The notes under the pieces: generated by a model
The model's database searches: none
The model's input: the letters and a program-made list of their open reading frames with translations, nothing else
Told to the model about the DNA's origin: nothing
Shown here: positions 30,530-42,307 of the stretch, in pieces
Layout of the letters: every line of letters starts with the position of its first letter
How positions within the stretch are numbered: the first letter of the stretch is position 1
Assembly (NCBI RefSeq): GCF_016097555.1
Contig: NC_054709.1
Coordinates: forward strand, 34,830,241 to 34,894,240
Length of the DNA stretch: 64,000 bases
Reading direction: 5' to 3'
Source: Gigantopelta aegis
Lineage: Eukaryota; Mollusca; Gastropoda; Neomphalida; Peltospiridae
Position numbers and translations under genes: made by a program

Positions 30530-30770
30530 AATTTGCAAGGTGAACATTTTATACTGTCAACGTCAGTGTCCTCGCTGCTAAATTTAAGCGGTGCGCCCCG
30601 CCTCACTATTCCATTCTGCCACCCTCCTTTCACGTTCCCCGCACCAAATGCACTTTTTTCCCCACAAAAAACAACGATCAGTCTGCACACTGGACATCAA
30701 AGGAAACAAGCCGCGTTGTGTACGAAAAAGCAATTGACGAAACATTTACGACAGTTACCGTAATGTAATT
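30530..30770. repeat. Interspersed repeat, cagtgttctcgctg family, copy 1
   Basis: Shares cctcctttcacgttc and gaaacaagccgcgttgtgta with the complement of 49741-50030. It lies in the HP1 upstream region. Confidence 0.7.
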
Positions 30771-30922
30771 TAACAGTATTTTTAACAGCCTCTATTTTGT
30801 CCAATATCTGTATCCATTTGTATGTTTGATAGACACAATAAAAGTTATATTTTATGTAAGCAATGAAAACATTTAATTTTTTACGGATTCGGCAATCTCC
30901 GATTGAAAAAAAACCCCTCTTA

Positions 30923-30946
30923 TTTGGCGCCAAATTTGTCACGTGA
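30923..30946 (-). promoter_or_regulatory. Putative HP1 promoter elements: E2F-like palindrome and E-box
   Basis: TTTGGCGCCAAA (30923-30934) is a palindromic E2F-type site. Five bases on is TCACGTGA (30939-30946). They lie about 600 bases upstream of the HP1 start codon, where an untranslated first exon is expected. The position of that exon is not resolved. Confidence 0.35.
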
Positions 30947-31129
30947 TCAGAACGGTCATTCTGTCTTTTGTTTCCACTATCGTTTGATATTTTGTCCTCA
31001 GTTGCAGATATAATTGGTTGAAACTGATGATTTCTACTTTCTGTTATTTTGTTTATTCAGCAGTTCTTTATAAAATATTGTAAACTTTTCATTTTGAGGG
31101 GATATGAAGGCTTATAAAAACAACGGAAG

Positions 31130-31440
31130 TGGTAGTGTTTATCATTAAAATAATTTATCTTCAGTGCCAAATAATATATACACCGCCTTTACAAAAACGA
31201 AACTCTAGCTGGTGATATTATAATATAAAAGACGAGTTTTTTTATAAACCCCTTTGCACTTTTTTTGTAGGCAAAATAAGGAGTATGTCTTTTCTCAAAG
31301 TCTACCCACACACAACAATATGATAACCAAACTACTCCCCCCCCCCCCCCCCCCCCCTTTTTTTTTTTTTTTTGAAGGGTGTGGTGCCGACCGGCCACCC
31401 TCCTTTTAATTTTCACCCAGCGAGAACACTGTGCTATGAA
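31130..31440. repeat. Interspersed repeat, cagtgttctcgctg family, copy 2
   Basis: The minus strand reads cagtgttctcgctgggtgaa, then a poly-A/poly-G junction (31337-31375) and aagacatactccttattttg. It matches 48560-48760. Confidence 0.72.
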
Positions 31441-32442
31441 GTTTTTACTCCTTTATAAAACATTTTTGGCTGTGGACTATTCTTTTTTTTTCCCCATAGC
31501 ATGTTTTTTTTCTCTCTTCTTCTGTTGACATTTTGTAAATTGCAGGGGTTGTAACATTATATATCATAAATCTGGAAAATCAGGGTTAAAACAATGAATA
31601 TTACTAGCTTTGGGAGTGGGACTACCATAATCTGGAAGCCCTGGTTTTCTGCTGCTGTACTTCGTACCACCATACACGCAGTGTTTTGTCACATTCGATT
31701 CAGTTTCAGGGCAGTTCTTTTTTCAACTGGTACTATACTCACCAGACCCTAAAATTGATGGTCGCCAAAGAGACTACTACCTTTGACAAAATCCTTAGTC
31801 GCCCTTAGCCAATAAAGCCATTAAAGGTCACCCGTGGGTTGACCGCTAATTTTCAAACCTGGAAAATAATGCTTCATATTAATGCTTATTTTTATTTCTG
31901 CGTCTGGCAAATGCAACTTTACATGTCACAATACATTTAGAAATTTTAGCTGTAGCAAATAAGCTATTCAGACAAGACTTTTCATATGACAAACATATTT
32001 GGAAGCGTATGCGGACAGATCTTATATAATTTATTTTATTATTATACTGAACGTAACCTGATACAACTTTTCATACCGTTCCGATTATTAATAAGAATAA
32101 GTCCAATTTGTTATTAAATACTAAAAACATGTTGTTTTGATATCACGTTGAAAAACGACAAGGCGCCATTTTTCACTTCATCGCCGATGTGTGTTCTAAA
32201 TGAAAAATACTTAAAAACTAAAATTTAAGACAACGACAAAATAAGAACTGCCGCAACTAAATACGTGTTTAAATGCTTGTTTTAATAAATTTGTGTTTAC
32301 CCGATCTGTGTTTAGGCTGCCCAGAAAACATAGTAGACATTAAATGACCGCGATTCCTTTATTCTGATAAATGCGCAGGCGCAATGATATTGGCAGGAAA
32401 GAAGTAATCGCGAGGAATACCACAAAGAGCCGTTCCGCAACA
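31441..32442. other. No gene seen
   Basis: Contains the reverse single copy of the 87-bp unit (31577-31650). The rest is unrecognised AT-rich sequence. Confidence 0.45.
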
Positions 32443-32760
32443 TTCAATCAATCAATCTGTATTTCTTTATATATTAATAATACAAAGAACTTGGCATATT
32501 TTAAAACATAAGTAATAATATTTAAATAAGAACATATATACAGCCATCTATGAATTTTTAAGTGAATAATGGCACATAATGTAATTATATATAATTTAGA
32601 TTGCATAATAATAATTAATAAAACTATACTGAGACATAGGATCTGAAAAGTTCTCTTTGCCTGTGTAAAAAACATTTCGTAACATGCCTGCCTAACTATT
32701 GGTAATATGTGAGCTGGGTAGTCTAGGAGGAAAAAAAACATGTTTTCCAAGTCAGTTAGG
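32443..32760 (-). mobile_element. LINE 3' end, probably the other half of the split LINE
   Basis: The minus strand reads LDYPAHILPIVRQACYEMFF and TQAKRTFQ, a LINE C-terminus-like stretch. An AT-rich tail follows, ending ATACAGATTGATTGATTG. Orientation and order match the LINE fragment at 34800-36862; about 2 kb of other sequence separates them. Confidence 0.5.
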
Positions 32761-32924
32761 CTGGTAAAATCCGGACAGTGTATGTTTGTGTATAATATAT
32801 TCCCATTAATCCTCTAGGTTTATATTACAAACATATTGTAACATTTAGCAAAAAAATTGTTGTAATAATCACTCAGTATCTTTTATAAGCATTAAATGAG
32901 CAATTATGTTCTGTGCATCACTGA

Positions 32925-34800
32925 AGCATGCCGTTTCGTAACCAAAAAGCATACCTTTTCGTAACCAAAAAGCATACCTTTTCGTAGCCAAAGAGCAATT
33001 CTTTTGTCTTGTAATTTGGAGTCGATTCCACAGTGCAGCGATGGTGTTTATTGTTATGCATAACCGTTCCGAGATATCGATCGGAATATTTCGCAAGACT
33101 GATCCTCTCTTCGTACGTACATATGCTCAAAACAAAAACATTCATACACGCACACGTACTTACGTGCGAGCACGCACATATAACAAAAATATAATAAGAT
33201 CTGATATCCCATGTTTTTGGAATGTGGACTTTTTTAAGGTCTAATAATGCCTACATTGTCCGATATAATACATTTTTGATAGAAGAATACAACTTTTTGT
33301 TTTAATTTATCCATTTGCTTTAACACATATTTAGTATCTGTCGCAACACGTCCAATCTGCTTTTTGCTTAGTCCGAACGGACGTAGAAAGTAATGTGCAC
33401 CCTGCACTACCATTTGCTGTGCTATTTTAAGCAGACGATCTTATTTTGTAAAAAGGTGTGTAGGCCTACATGTTTCGTACTTTTTTTTGGGTCAAATATA
33501 ATATTATTATTATGGGTTTTTTATAATAATTTTTGGTATAGATTATTAGATTATTAGATTGCGTATTATAGATATTGAAACTTAATAAAGTTGATCCGGT
33601 CAAACATTAACATTTACTGAATAACGAAGCCATTCGAGAATTACGCAATGTACACTCAGGCAAGGAGGAATTATGGGATTATGTATTTGTATTTGAAACG
33701 TAATTTTTTCCCAATTGACCGAAAAGGGACCCTTAAAAAATTGTCTAGATTATACCCTGAAAGCATATCATTTCGTTATCAAAAAGCATACCTTTTCGCA
33801 ACCACATTTTATGCATGGCATCTCTGTTTGGTAATGTGAAATAAAATCCACGCATTATAATAAGAAATAATTTTTAAACAATGACATGGATTAAAAACCA
33901 ATTAAGGGAAGCCCTTGTATAATCGCATTGTGAACACCGTACTTTATTGTTACCAAACTGTTAACGTTAGTTAAAACACCAACAGGTGCAATCATGAATA
34001 CATCTATCAAGATTTTCACCTTGTACCAATTTAGCAGTCAATCTGTTTATGTTTGAGTATAATGATAACAATATTTTATTGAACAAATTTGAAATGTTAT
34101 CACAAATACAATATTTTCTATTTTTTATTATTTCATTATAAATTACTAGAAGTTGATTAAATTTTGTTGTCGAATATTTAATTCTGAAGCTATGTCATAA
34201 ACCCATTTAATATTTGATTGTATTAACCCGGGTATGCAAATTTCATGTCATATGCAAATTTAAAAGTTCATAATGCTACTTTCACCTGTCAATAATTGAA
34301 GGACTCTGTGCTAAATAGGGAACAAGTCACATTTTGAAAGTTTTGAGAAATATACCAACATATAAGTTTTTATTAATTTCACATTTACCTTTACTATAAA
34401 TACAATTGTATGAATGTACTGGGTTTCAATATCTCTATATATAATTATATATTTATGTTAATATTACTATGTTTGTAAATATTATTATGTTTGTACATAA
34501 AATGTTTTTTGTCATGTAAAAAGAAAAATGTTATGTGTTTGAAATATATCAACAAATAAGCTGACTTCGCTTGACATGATTCTTCGTGACAATTTCTAAT
34601 CGCTAATTATTAAAATGCAGTTGGCTTGGATTTTTGTTGTTTTGTTTTTCATTAAATAACATGTACAAATGTGGGTACGAACTGGTATGCCGATGTTCCT
34701 CTGGTTACGAACTGGTATGCCTTTGGGTACGAACTGGTATGCTTTTGGGTACGAACCGGCATGGTACGAAACGGTATGGTTACGAAACGACCTGATACCA
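32925..34800. mobile_element. Fold-back-like insert with inverted arrays of a GCATACC/TTCGTAACC motif
   Basis: Left array at 32925-32995 has three units of AAAAGCATACCTTTTCGTAA. A further pair lies at 33755-33806. The right array at 34672-34795 holds about six units in the opposite orientation (TACGAACTGGTATGC). Arrays of short direct repeats in inverted arrangement recall fold-back elements. The insert interrupts a LINE. Exact ends and target duplication are not resolved. Confidence 0.45.
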
Positions 34801-36862
34801 TCCTCTACACCCTGATTACACAGGCGGCATAATCTATATTTTCTCTCAACTTTCCAATATCGTCCAGTTTCTGTTTCTAGTCTGTGAGCACAAATCCTTA
34901 ATCTTGTAATTGCCTGTCTAAACATTTGCGTTATTAATATATGTTAGGTAATCCACAATTACACACGTGACCTTAAGTTTATATAGTTGAAGTTTTTTTC
35001 GATTATTTCAGTTTTGTTGTTAGGTATTTGTTGTAATTATTGTTAATGGTTGTTTTTAAACTGTTAGTATTTGATTTTATAAATTTTTATGTTTTGAAGT
35101 ATAATTGGATAATTGTCATATTTATCAAACATGCATTGCCACCCTATGTTGTATTACATGCGTAGTGCTTTGCTGCACAGTATTGCATCATAGAGAATAG
35201 TTCTTGTTAACTGCAGATAGTTCGCTTGGTGCGCGATCGGTCTAGGATCGATCCCCGTCGGTGGACCCATTGGGTTATTTCTTGCTCCAGCTAGTGCTCC
35301 ACAATTGGTGTAACAAAGGCCGTGGTATGTACTATCCTGTCTGTGGGATGGTGCATATAAAAGTTCCCTTGCTGCTAATCGAAATGAGTAGCCCATGAAG
35401 TGGCGATAGCGGGTTTCATATCTCAATAATATATCTGTGTGGTCCTTGACGATATGTCTGACGCCATATAACCGTAAATAAAATGTGCTGAGTGTGTCGT
35501 TAAATAAAACATTTCCTTCTTTCCTTGTTAATTGTACATTTTAAAAGTATGCCCAGTGTTTTAATTTATAAATATTTGTGTATATTATTAGCGAGTGAAT
35601 AGCGCTCGAGTTCGCTTTTAGCCTACATGCAACATGAACATTGTTTTTCCCAACTTAAAGTTTTAGCGGGTAGATTCGGATTTTTGTGTCGCTTAAACTT
35701 TGGATGCTACTGTCAACATGATATTGTTTAATACCTTGACATATTCATCAGTTGTATTTCCGTATTTATGAAGTTTTGTATTTTTTCTAGTGGATCTATG
35801 GATAGGAGTTCTTGCTGGTATTTTTCACTATTGATTTTATGTTTTGGTTTCATCTGATGTAGATTGGGTTGTTGTTGTTTGGTGGTAGTTAGTTTACCTT
35901 TGATGATAATAGTTATTGGTCAGTAGATAGCCCCTGGGTGATATGTTTTACATTTTGGCTAACAATGTCGGAAAGACTATTTTCTTGACAGATAACACAA
36001 TCAACTACACTTGTTCCTTGATTATTAAAGCATGATAGTTTCCCCATATTATGTTCCGCCGTTAAGAATGCGAAAACCCGTTGTTATACTGTACAGAGGT
36101 CTGCCTGTTTTTTACTATGTGTATGTGTGTTGATGATTATGTTTTGCGATTTTTGGATTCGGGTAATATGGTCCGGTGTATAGTCTTCAGGTAGAGGCAA
36201 GAAGCCATTTGTATCATGGGGAATGTAATCATTAAGTATGGTATTGTTATCAGCTGTTCTGGCATTTGTATCCCCCATTAAAAGAATAGAACCCATTGAG
36301 CTATGTGTAGCTATTTCAGATTCTAACATGGTATACTGGTCTTGGAAGTATGGTGATTCAGCAGAAGGCATACACAATGAGCAGAGAAACAGATCTTTCA
36401 TTCTACCCAGGGCATGTCCCAAATATGTTACACACAGACTGTAATCATTGTTGTTAGAAATGTAATATGATGGTGAAGTTCATTTGTGTACATAATTAGC
36501 ACGACCCCAGATCCCCCACCACATGTACGCTTTGAGCTTTTTAGGCAGTTTTTTTAGTTTTCATGAATATGGTGGTTGTAACGCTGCCGAAATCCATTTT
36601 GTGTGTATTAGCATGAGTTTCTTGGAGACATAAAGTCATGCAGGGCAAGTTGCTCCAGTGTCTGGGAACATTTTAATTTGAGCTTTAAGCCATCAGTGTT
36701 CCATGAAAGACATGAGATTAATATCGAATGATTCATGCTTGTTTGTATATTGCATGTGATGTTATACCATCGACCCCACATCGATTTCCACTGATCTGGG
36801 GATGATTCCGTGGGAGATTTAACCCCCCCCCCCTCAAAACACGTTATCATCAACAACATTTA
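34800..36862 (-). mobile_element. LINE remnant with endonuclease domain and C-terminal fragment
   Basis: On the minus strand the APE-type endonuclease is visible: LISCLSWNTDGLKLKLKCSQ (about 36730-36660), then LGHALGRMKDLFL ... SILLMGDTNAR (36425-36240). Stops and frame changes follow to about 35600. The reverse transcriptase core is missing and a SINE sits at 35218-35525. RLRICAHRLETETGRYW and LCRLCNQGVED (34900-34805) is the typical C-terminal segment with a Cys pair. It is an old, broken copy, truncated where the motif array begins. Confidence 0.7.
35218..35525 (+). mobile_element. tRNA-derived SINE, type B
   Basis: Head ggtctaggatcgatccccgt, middle ggtatgtactatcctgtctg, tail gtgtcgttaaataaaacatt ending ttccttctttcctt. 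The first about 30 bp of the head are missing. Confidence 0.88.
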
Positions 36863-37080
36863 TCTCCCTTGATTTAAAACCCCCCACACTTTCTCAGTTG
36901 TTACAAATTTGCGCCGCTTATGTAGCGGATAGAGAGAACTAATTAAGGAAATGAGAATATGATGTACACAACAGTGATGTCAATAGAAGATATAAATAAA
37001 GTCACCATAACACTGGCAACATTATTTTTAGGTGTAAAGCATTTCACTTTAGTAGGCCTATAATTATGTGTTCATTTATT

Positions 37081-37205
<125 letters not shown>

Positions 37206-37305
37206 TATATATTATACTTTATATGGAGACAAATAACAAACAGTTGTGTATATTCATATATTATCATGTTACTTTCATTGTAAATTAGTCAGTACATTTA
37301 GGTGA

Positions 37306-37701
37306 AAAAGTAAAGTTTGTTTTATTTAACGACACCGCTAGAGCACATTGATTTTTTATCTTATCATCGGCTATTGGACGTCAAACATATGGTCATTCTG
37401 ACACTGTTTTTAGAGGAAACCCGCTGTCGCCACATAGCTACTCTTTTTACGACAGGCAGCAAGGAATCTTTTATTTGCGCTTCCCACAGGCAGGATAGCA
37501 CAAACCATGGCCTTTGTTGAACCAGTTATGGATCACTGGTCGGTGCAAGTGGTTTACACCTACCCATTGAGCCTTGTGGAGCACTCACTCAGGGTTTGGA
37601 GTCGTTATCTCGATTAAAAATCCCATGGCTCGACTGGGATCCGAACGCAGTACCTACCAGCCTGTACACCGATGGCCTGCCACGACGCCACCGAGGCCGG
37701 T
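37306..37701 (-). mobile_element. SINE, type C, full length with 13-bp target duplication
   Basis: TACATTTAGGTGA is found at 37293-37305 and 37702-37714. The head at 37630-37701 contains the complement of GGTTCGGATCCCAG (B box) and of GGCGTCGTGGCAGGCCATCG (A-box region). Confidence 0.93.
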
Positions 37702-37814
37702 TACATTTAGGTGATAGCATATACATGTAACATGGTTTAATATCACTAAGATAAAGGAATAGAAGTAATAACGATAAAAGGAATAGATACATATACATCT
37801 GTAATACTTATGCT

Positions 37815-39479
37815 TGAATGGGGCCCCAAAATATATTTAAACATATATGGAACCAACCTTAAAACATATATATGTGCCTTGTTATTTTGTGGCAAGACAA
37901 CTTTAGTAGCAAACTAAGAAAACTTACGGTCTGTGTGATATGTGTTTGTTTTTGTTGTTTTGTTTTGGCTTTTTTTGGTTGTTATTTTTGTTTATTGTTT
38001 TGTTTTGTTTGGTTTTTAACAATGAATCCTGATAATGTTACCGAATGGTTGTATACAGGAGAAAACACGAACAACTCGGCAGGGGTTTAGGGTTTATTCT
38101 CAATCATCAATCGGGTGGGATATGAAGATCCCTGGTTCCAAGCATACGTATATACAAATACACACACACAAACAAAAACCCTGAAATAACAAAAGGGAAT
38201 ACTTAAAATCACACACATATATATAGAAATCTCAGTTATAATACGTCTTAAAATTAATTACACACTTAACATTCAGAATTAACCTATATACTAGCCTGTG
38301 TTATCACACTGACCTTTTAAGCATTAATAGAGAATACCTTATGCAACCACATATCCATACATTAAATTCAATACATTATTGAATTTAAGAAATCATAAAA
38401 TAACTTAGAAATCACTGATTACATATCATTGATTACACATAGAACACTATTTAATACATTGAGTGTCCTATTCTCAATACACACTATAAAATCACTTATA
38501 ACATATTTCATAAATACAAAGCTAAATAAACCATAGCCTGTTTCAAATAGTTTACCTACCGACTGTGGGTCGGGTCTTTACAGAAGCATAATGCTGGTTG
38601 TCACCTACATGTGGTACCTAATAATAAAATAAAGTCAATTAAGTACACATAAATCCATACGTGTACACAAACTAATTAAACAAATATCTCACAATAACTT
38701 AGTTATTATATTACTTTATTAAATACTGTAAAGTATATAGTATGATCATTTATAATAGAAAATATAGACTAACCTATTCTACTAGCTATTCTATAAATAT
38801 AACGTAACCATTTAATAAAAAGCTAATCAAACTAATTCACAATGTTATATTTAACATAACTACAATACTATTACTATATTATTAATCACTAAATCTCCTA
38901 ATCTCATTTCTTGATTAAAATAAGTAATTAAAACAGGTAGTTAATGTGTAAACCATGTACAATATGTATTTACCTTTAAAATTCTCTGTGAATGTTAGTT
39001 GTGCAGTTGCTGTGAACAAAAGCTTGTTTTCTCATAAAAGTGGTCTGTTCTCCTTGAATGTCATAATGCTTCTGACCAACAGAACACAGAAACAATGACA
39101 CTGGGCTTGCAAGAACTGAGTTGTCAGTGAGCATAACCCAAGCCCAGAAAACCAAAGACAGCAGGAAAACAAAGAAAGCCTACACAAGTTTAACCTGACA
39201 GAATAAAACTATGTGAACAGTGTTTTAAAATGGTATGTGTGCAGTGAATGTAGTTTAAAACACCCGGTTACAATAATGAACATTTATAAACTTAAAGGCA
39301 TATTGTCACAGACCACTGACCTATTAAATGGCCTAACAAAGTATTACCTGATCAAAAATATATTTGATTTCCCCCTAAATGTACTTTATTTAAACATCTA
39401 CGTAACCACCATACTTCGCTTATTAATGATATTTTGTGAAAATAATTGAATTATGGCAATAGTCCATAATTCAATAACT
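37815..39479. other. No gene seen
   Basis: AT-rich, low GC, no recognised SINE or exon; one of the few unrepetitive intergenic stretches. 38990-39240 is slightly richer in GC. Confidence 0.4.
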
Positions 39480-39855
39480 AAAATTGCCAAGAGGATTGAC
39501 ATGGATTTCACTCCATCGTGGTTCAGTTGAGGTGATGCGATAGCTAGATTTGGTTTTAATAAATTAATGTAATTTTCATTTATTATCCGTTTTTAGAGAA
39601 ATAAGGTCCTTAAATCCGTGACAGTATGCCTTACTATCCCAACTAAGGGATGCTCCAGTTTCATGTACTGTAGAGCTTGAAGACACGAAAGCGAGTCTGT
39701 AAAAATAATATACTTGGATGCATATGAATCCTTAATCTGTTCCAGGGCTTTAATGATTGCCCAAATTTCAGCAGTAAAGATTGATGCTGAATCGGGCAAT
39801 CTCATGGAAAGTATTGTGTCTGATGGAAACACTGTAGCACAAGCCACCGGATGGG
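39480..39855 (-). mobile_element. Inverted 5' part of a LINE (RNase H N-terminal half)
   Basis: Minus-strand frame: ACATVFPSDTILSMRLPDSA, then FTAEIWAIIKALEQIKDSYA and IIFTDSLSCLQALQYMKLEH, an RNase H domain with catalytic Glu and Asp. The last part is duplicated in the plus-strand half that starts at 39857. Confidence 0.75.
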
Positions 39856-39856
39856 A

Positions 39857-40640
39857 ATATTATTTTTACAGACTCGCTTTCGTGTCTTCAAGCTCTACAG
39901 TACATGAAACTGGAGCATCCCTTAGTTGGGATAGTGATACGAAAGTGTGTCTTTTTATCAATTGCCAATAAAGATGTTATACTGTGTTGGGTACCCAGCC
40001 ATGTTGGCATTAGGGGTAACGAAAAGGCAGATGTTGCTGCCAAGTCTGCTTTGAACTTGCCCCGTGTCCATGTTGGTGTCCCCTACAGTGATTTTAAATT
40101 TCATATTAACCAATATATCTTTTCGACTTGGCAAGATGATTGGGACGGTGCGGTTGCGAATAAGCTTCATTCTGTCAAGGCAGTCCTGGGAGAGTGGCAG
40201 TCATCCTACAGGCGATGCAGGAAGGATGAAGTAGTCTTATGCCGTGCCCGCATCGGCCATACATATTTGACGCATTCATTTATTTTAAAGAAGGACCCTC
40301 CTCCTCAGTGTGAACACTGTCAGTGTACACTGACTGTGCGGCACATTTTGGTGGAGTGTGATCATCTCAAGCCGACAAGAAATGATATATTTGGCAACAG
40401 AAATGTTTTGGAATCGTTTAAATTCCATCCAATGTTAATTGTAAAGGTTTTAAAACACTTTGACTTCTATACAAAATTTAATTTTATATATTGTATTATA
40501 CTTTCCCCCCCACAGCTCCTTACACTGTGGTTTTACATGAGTCTATATAAATATGTTCATATACTTACCATTTGTGACACCCAATAGCCGATATGTATTT
40601 TTGTGCTGGGGTGTCGTTAAACAAACATTCAATCAATTAA
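39857..40640 (+). mobile_element. LINE 3' part (RNase H C-terminal half, zinc knuckle, tail)
   Basis: Plus-strand frame: IIFTDSLSCLQALQYMKLEH, then VILCWVPSHVGIRGNEKADV (RNase H His/Asp) and CEHCQCTLTVRHILVECDH (Cys/His knuckle). The tail ends CACCCAATAGCCGATATG ... GTGTCGTTAAACAAACATTC. An RNase H domain in this position fits I/Jockey-group LINEs. It is 5'-truncated and not active. Confidence 0.8.
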
Positions 40641-40732
40641 GATATATATGTGTAGTATACGATACAGAACACTATAACAATATAGATATGATTCTATAGG
40701 AGTAGCTTATAGTGGTGGAACACCTGTAAAGT

Positions 40733-41040
40733 AGGGTGGGATTTAGCTCAGTCGGTCGAGTGCTCGCTTGAGGTGCTTGCGTCGCAGGATCGAACCACCT
40801 CCGTGGATCCATTCAGCTGATTGTTTTTTTTCTCATTCCAACCATTGCACCACAACTGGACAAAGGCCGTGGTATGTGTTTTCCTGTCTGTGGGGAAAGT
40901 ACATATAAAATATTCCTTTCTGCATTAGGAAAAATGTTGCAGGTTTCCTCTGATGACTACGAGTCATAATTACCACATGTTTGACATCCAATAGCCGATG
41001 ATTAATTAATCAATGTGCTCCAGTGGTGTCATTAATAAAA
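40733..41040 (+). mobile_element. SINE, type D, full length
   Basis: The head TTTAGCTCAGTCGGTCGAGT with the B-box-like CGCAGGATCGAACC is the clearest tRNA-like head in the window. The tail is ttgacatccaatagccgatg ... ctccagtggtgtcattaat, then CACA/A-rich. Confidence 0.88.
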
Positions 41041-41693
41041 ACACACACAAAAAACACACACAAAAAACCAACTTGTAAAGTAATAAACTAGGTAATACAT
41101 TGTACTAAGTAAACTAATGATGCAGGTAATGCATAGTTTTGTTCTGCTAATCATGTAAAGTTCAATGTATATAACCAATATAGTTAAGAATCTAAAACAT
41201 GGTAGTGGGACAAGTGTAGTACTGAACTAGGTAATACTAAGTAAATTAAGCATACTGTTAATGCATATTTTGGGTAAGAATATACACCTCTGATATCTAT
41301 TATATACAGGTAGCACCAATATAGCTATGAATCTAAGACATGTATGAATGATGCCTATGGCAGTGCAACACCTGTAACAGTAATCTAAGTACGGTAAAAT
41401 AATAAACTAGGTGATACCGGCATTAAACTACCAGTTTGTACCCTAAATAAAATACACAGTTTTCGGCTAGTTTGTAAATTAAGTAAATTATGTGATACCC
41501 AAGTTTTGTATTTGTGTAGCCTATAGCAGTGATGCACCTACAGTAGTAAAATATGTAATTAACAAGGTGATACTGAGTTTATGCAACACGTTATACGCTA
41601 AGCCGAGTAAAACACTAAGTAATACATAATTTTTACCGCTGGTTTTATTAACTAGGAATCCAGATATTGCACATTTTGTTTTCCAACCTGAGA

Positions 41694-42004
41694 AGGAAGG
41701 AAATGTTTTATTTAACGACACACTCAACACATTTTATTTACGGTTATATGGCGTCGGACATATGGTTAAGGACCACACATATACTGAGAGTGGAAACCCG
41801 CTGTCACCACTTCATGGGCTACTCTTTTTGATTAGCAGCAAGGGATCTTTTATATGCACCATCCCACAAACAGGATAGTACATACCACCAGTTGTGGTGC
41901 ACTGGCTGGAACGAGAAATAGCCCAATGGGTCCACCGACGGGGATGGATCCTACACCGACCGCACATCAAGCGAACGCTTTACCACTGGGCTACGTCCCG
42001 CACC
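41694..42004 (-). mobile_element. SINE, type B, with 13-bp target duplication
   Basis: TTCCAACCTGAGA at 41681-41693 and 42005-42017 flank the element. Head, middle and tail are all present. Confidence 0.93.
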
Positions 42005-42039
42005 TTCCAACCTGAGACTTCAACTATTTTACATTTTGA

Positions 42040-42118
42040 ATATGTAGCCTGTGCTACAAGTGTTGAATATGTAGCCTGTGCTACAAGTGTTGAATATGTA
42101 GCCTGTGCTACAAGTGTT
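42040..42118. repeat. 27-bp x 3 tandem repeat
   Basis: Three near-exact units of GAATATGTAGCCTGTGCTAC plus AAGTGTT, beginning 23 bp after the target duplication of the SINE at 41694-42004. Confidence 0.9.
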
Positions 42119-42307
42119 GGTGATTAGCAATCTCTGCAATACACGTTTATACACTGCCAAGATGCATGGTTTTGTGAATTGAGAATTTCTGTTATTCCTA
42201 TTATTAGCAAATTTAAATCTAATGTAGCCTAAAAATCTAGGTGAGGCAGTTTTTGCAAATACGAATATTTGTCATGTGTTTTTGACAGCAAGGAACCTTC
42301 TAAAATA

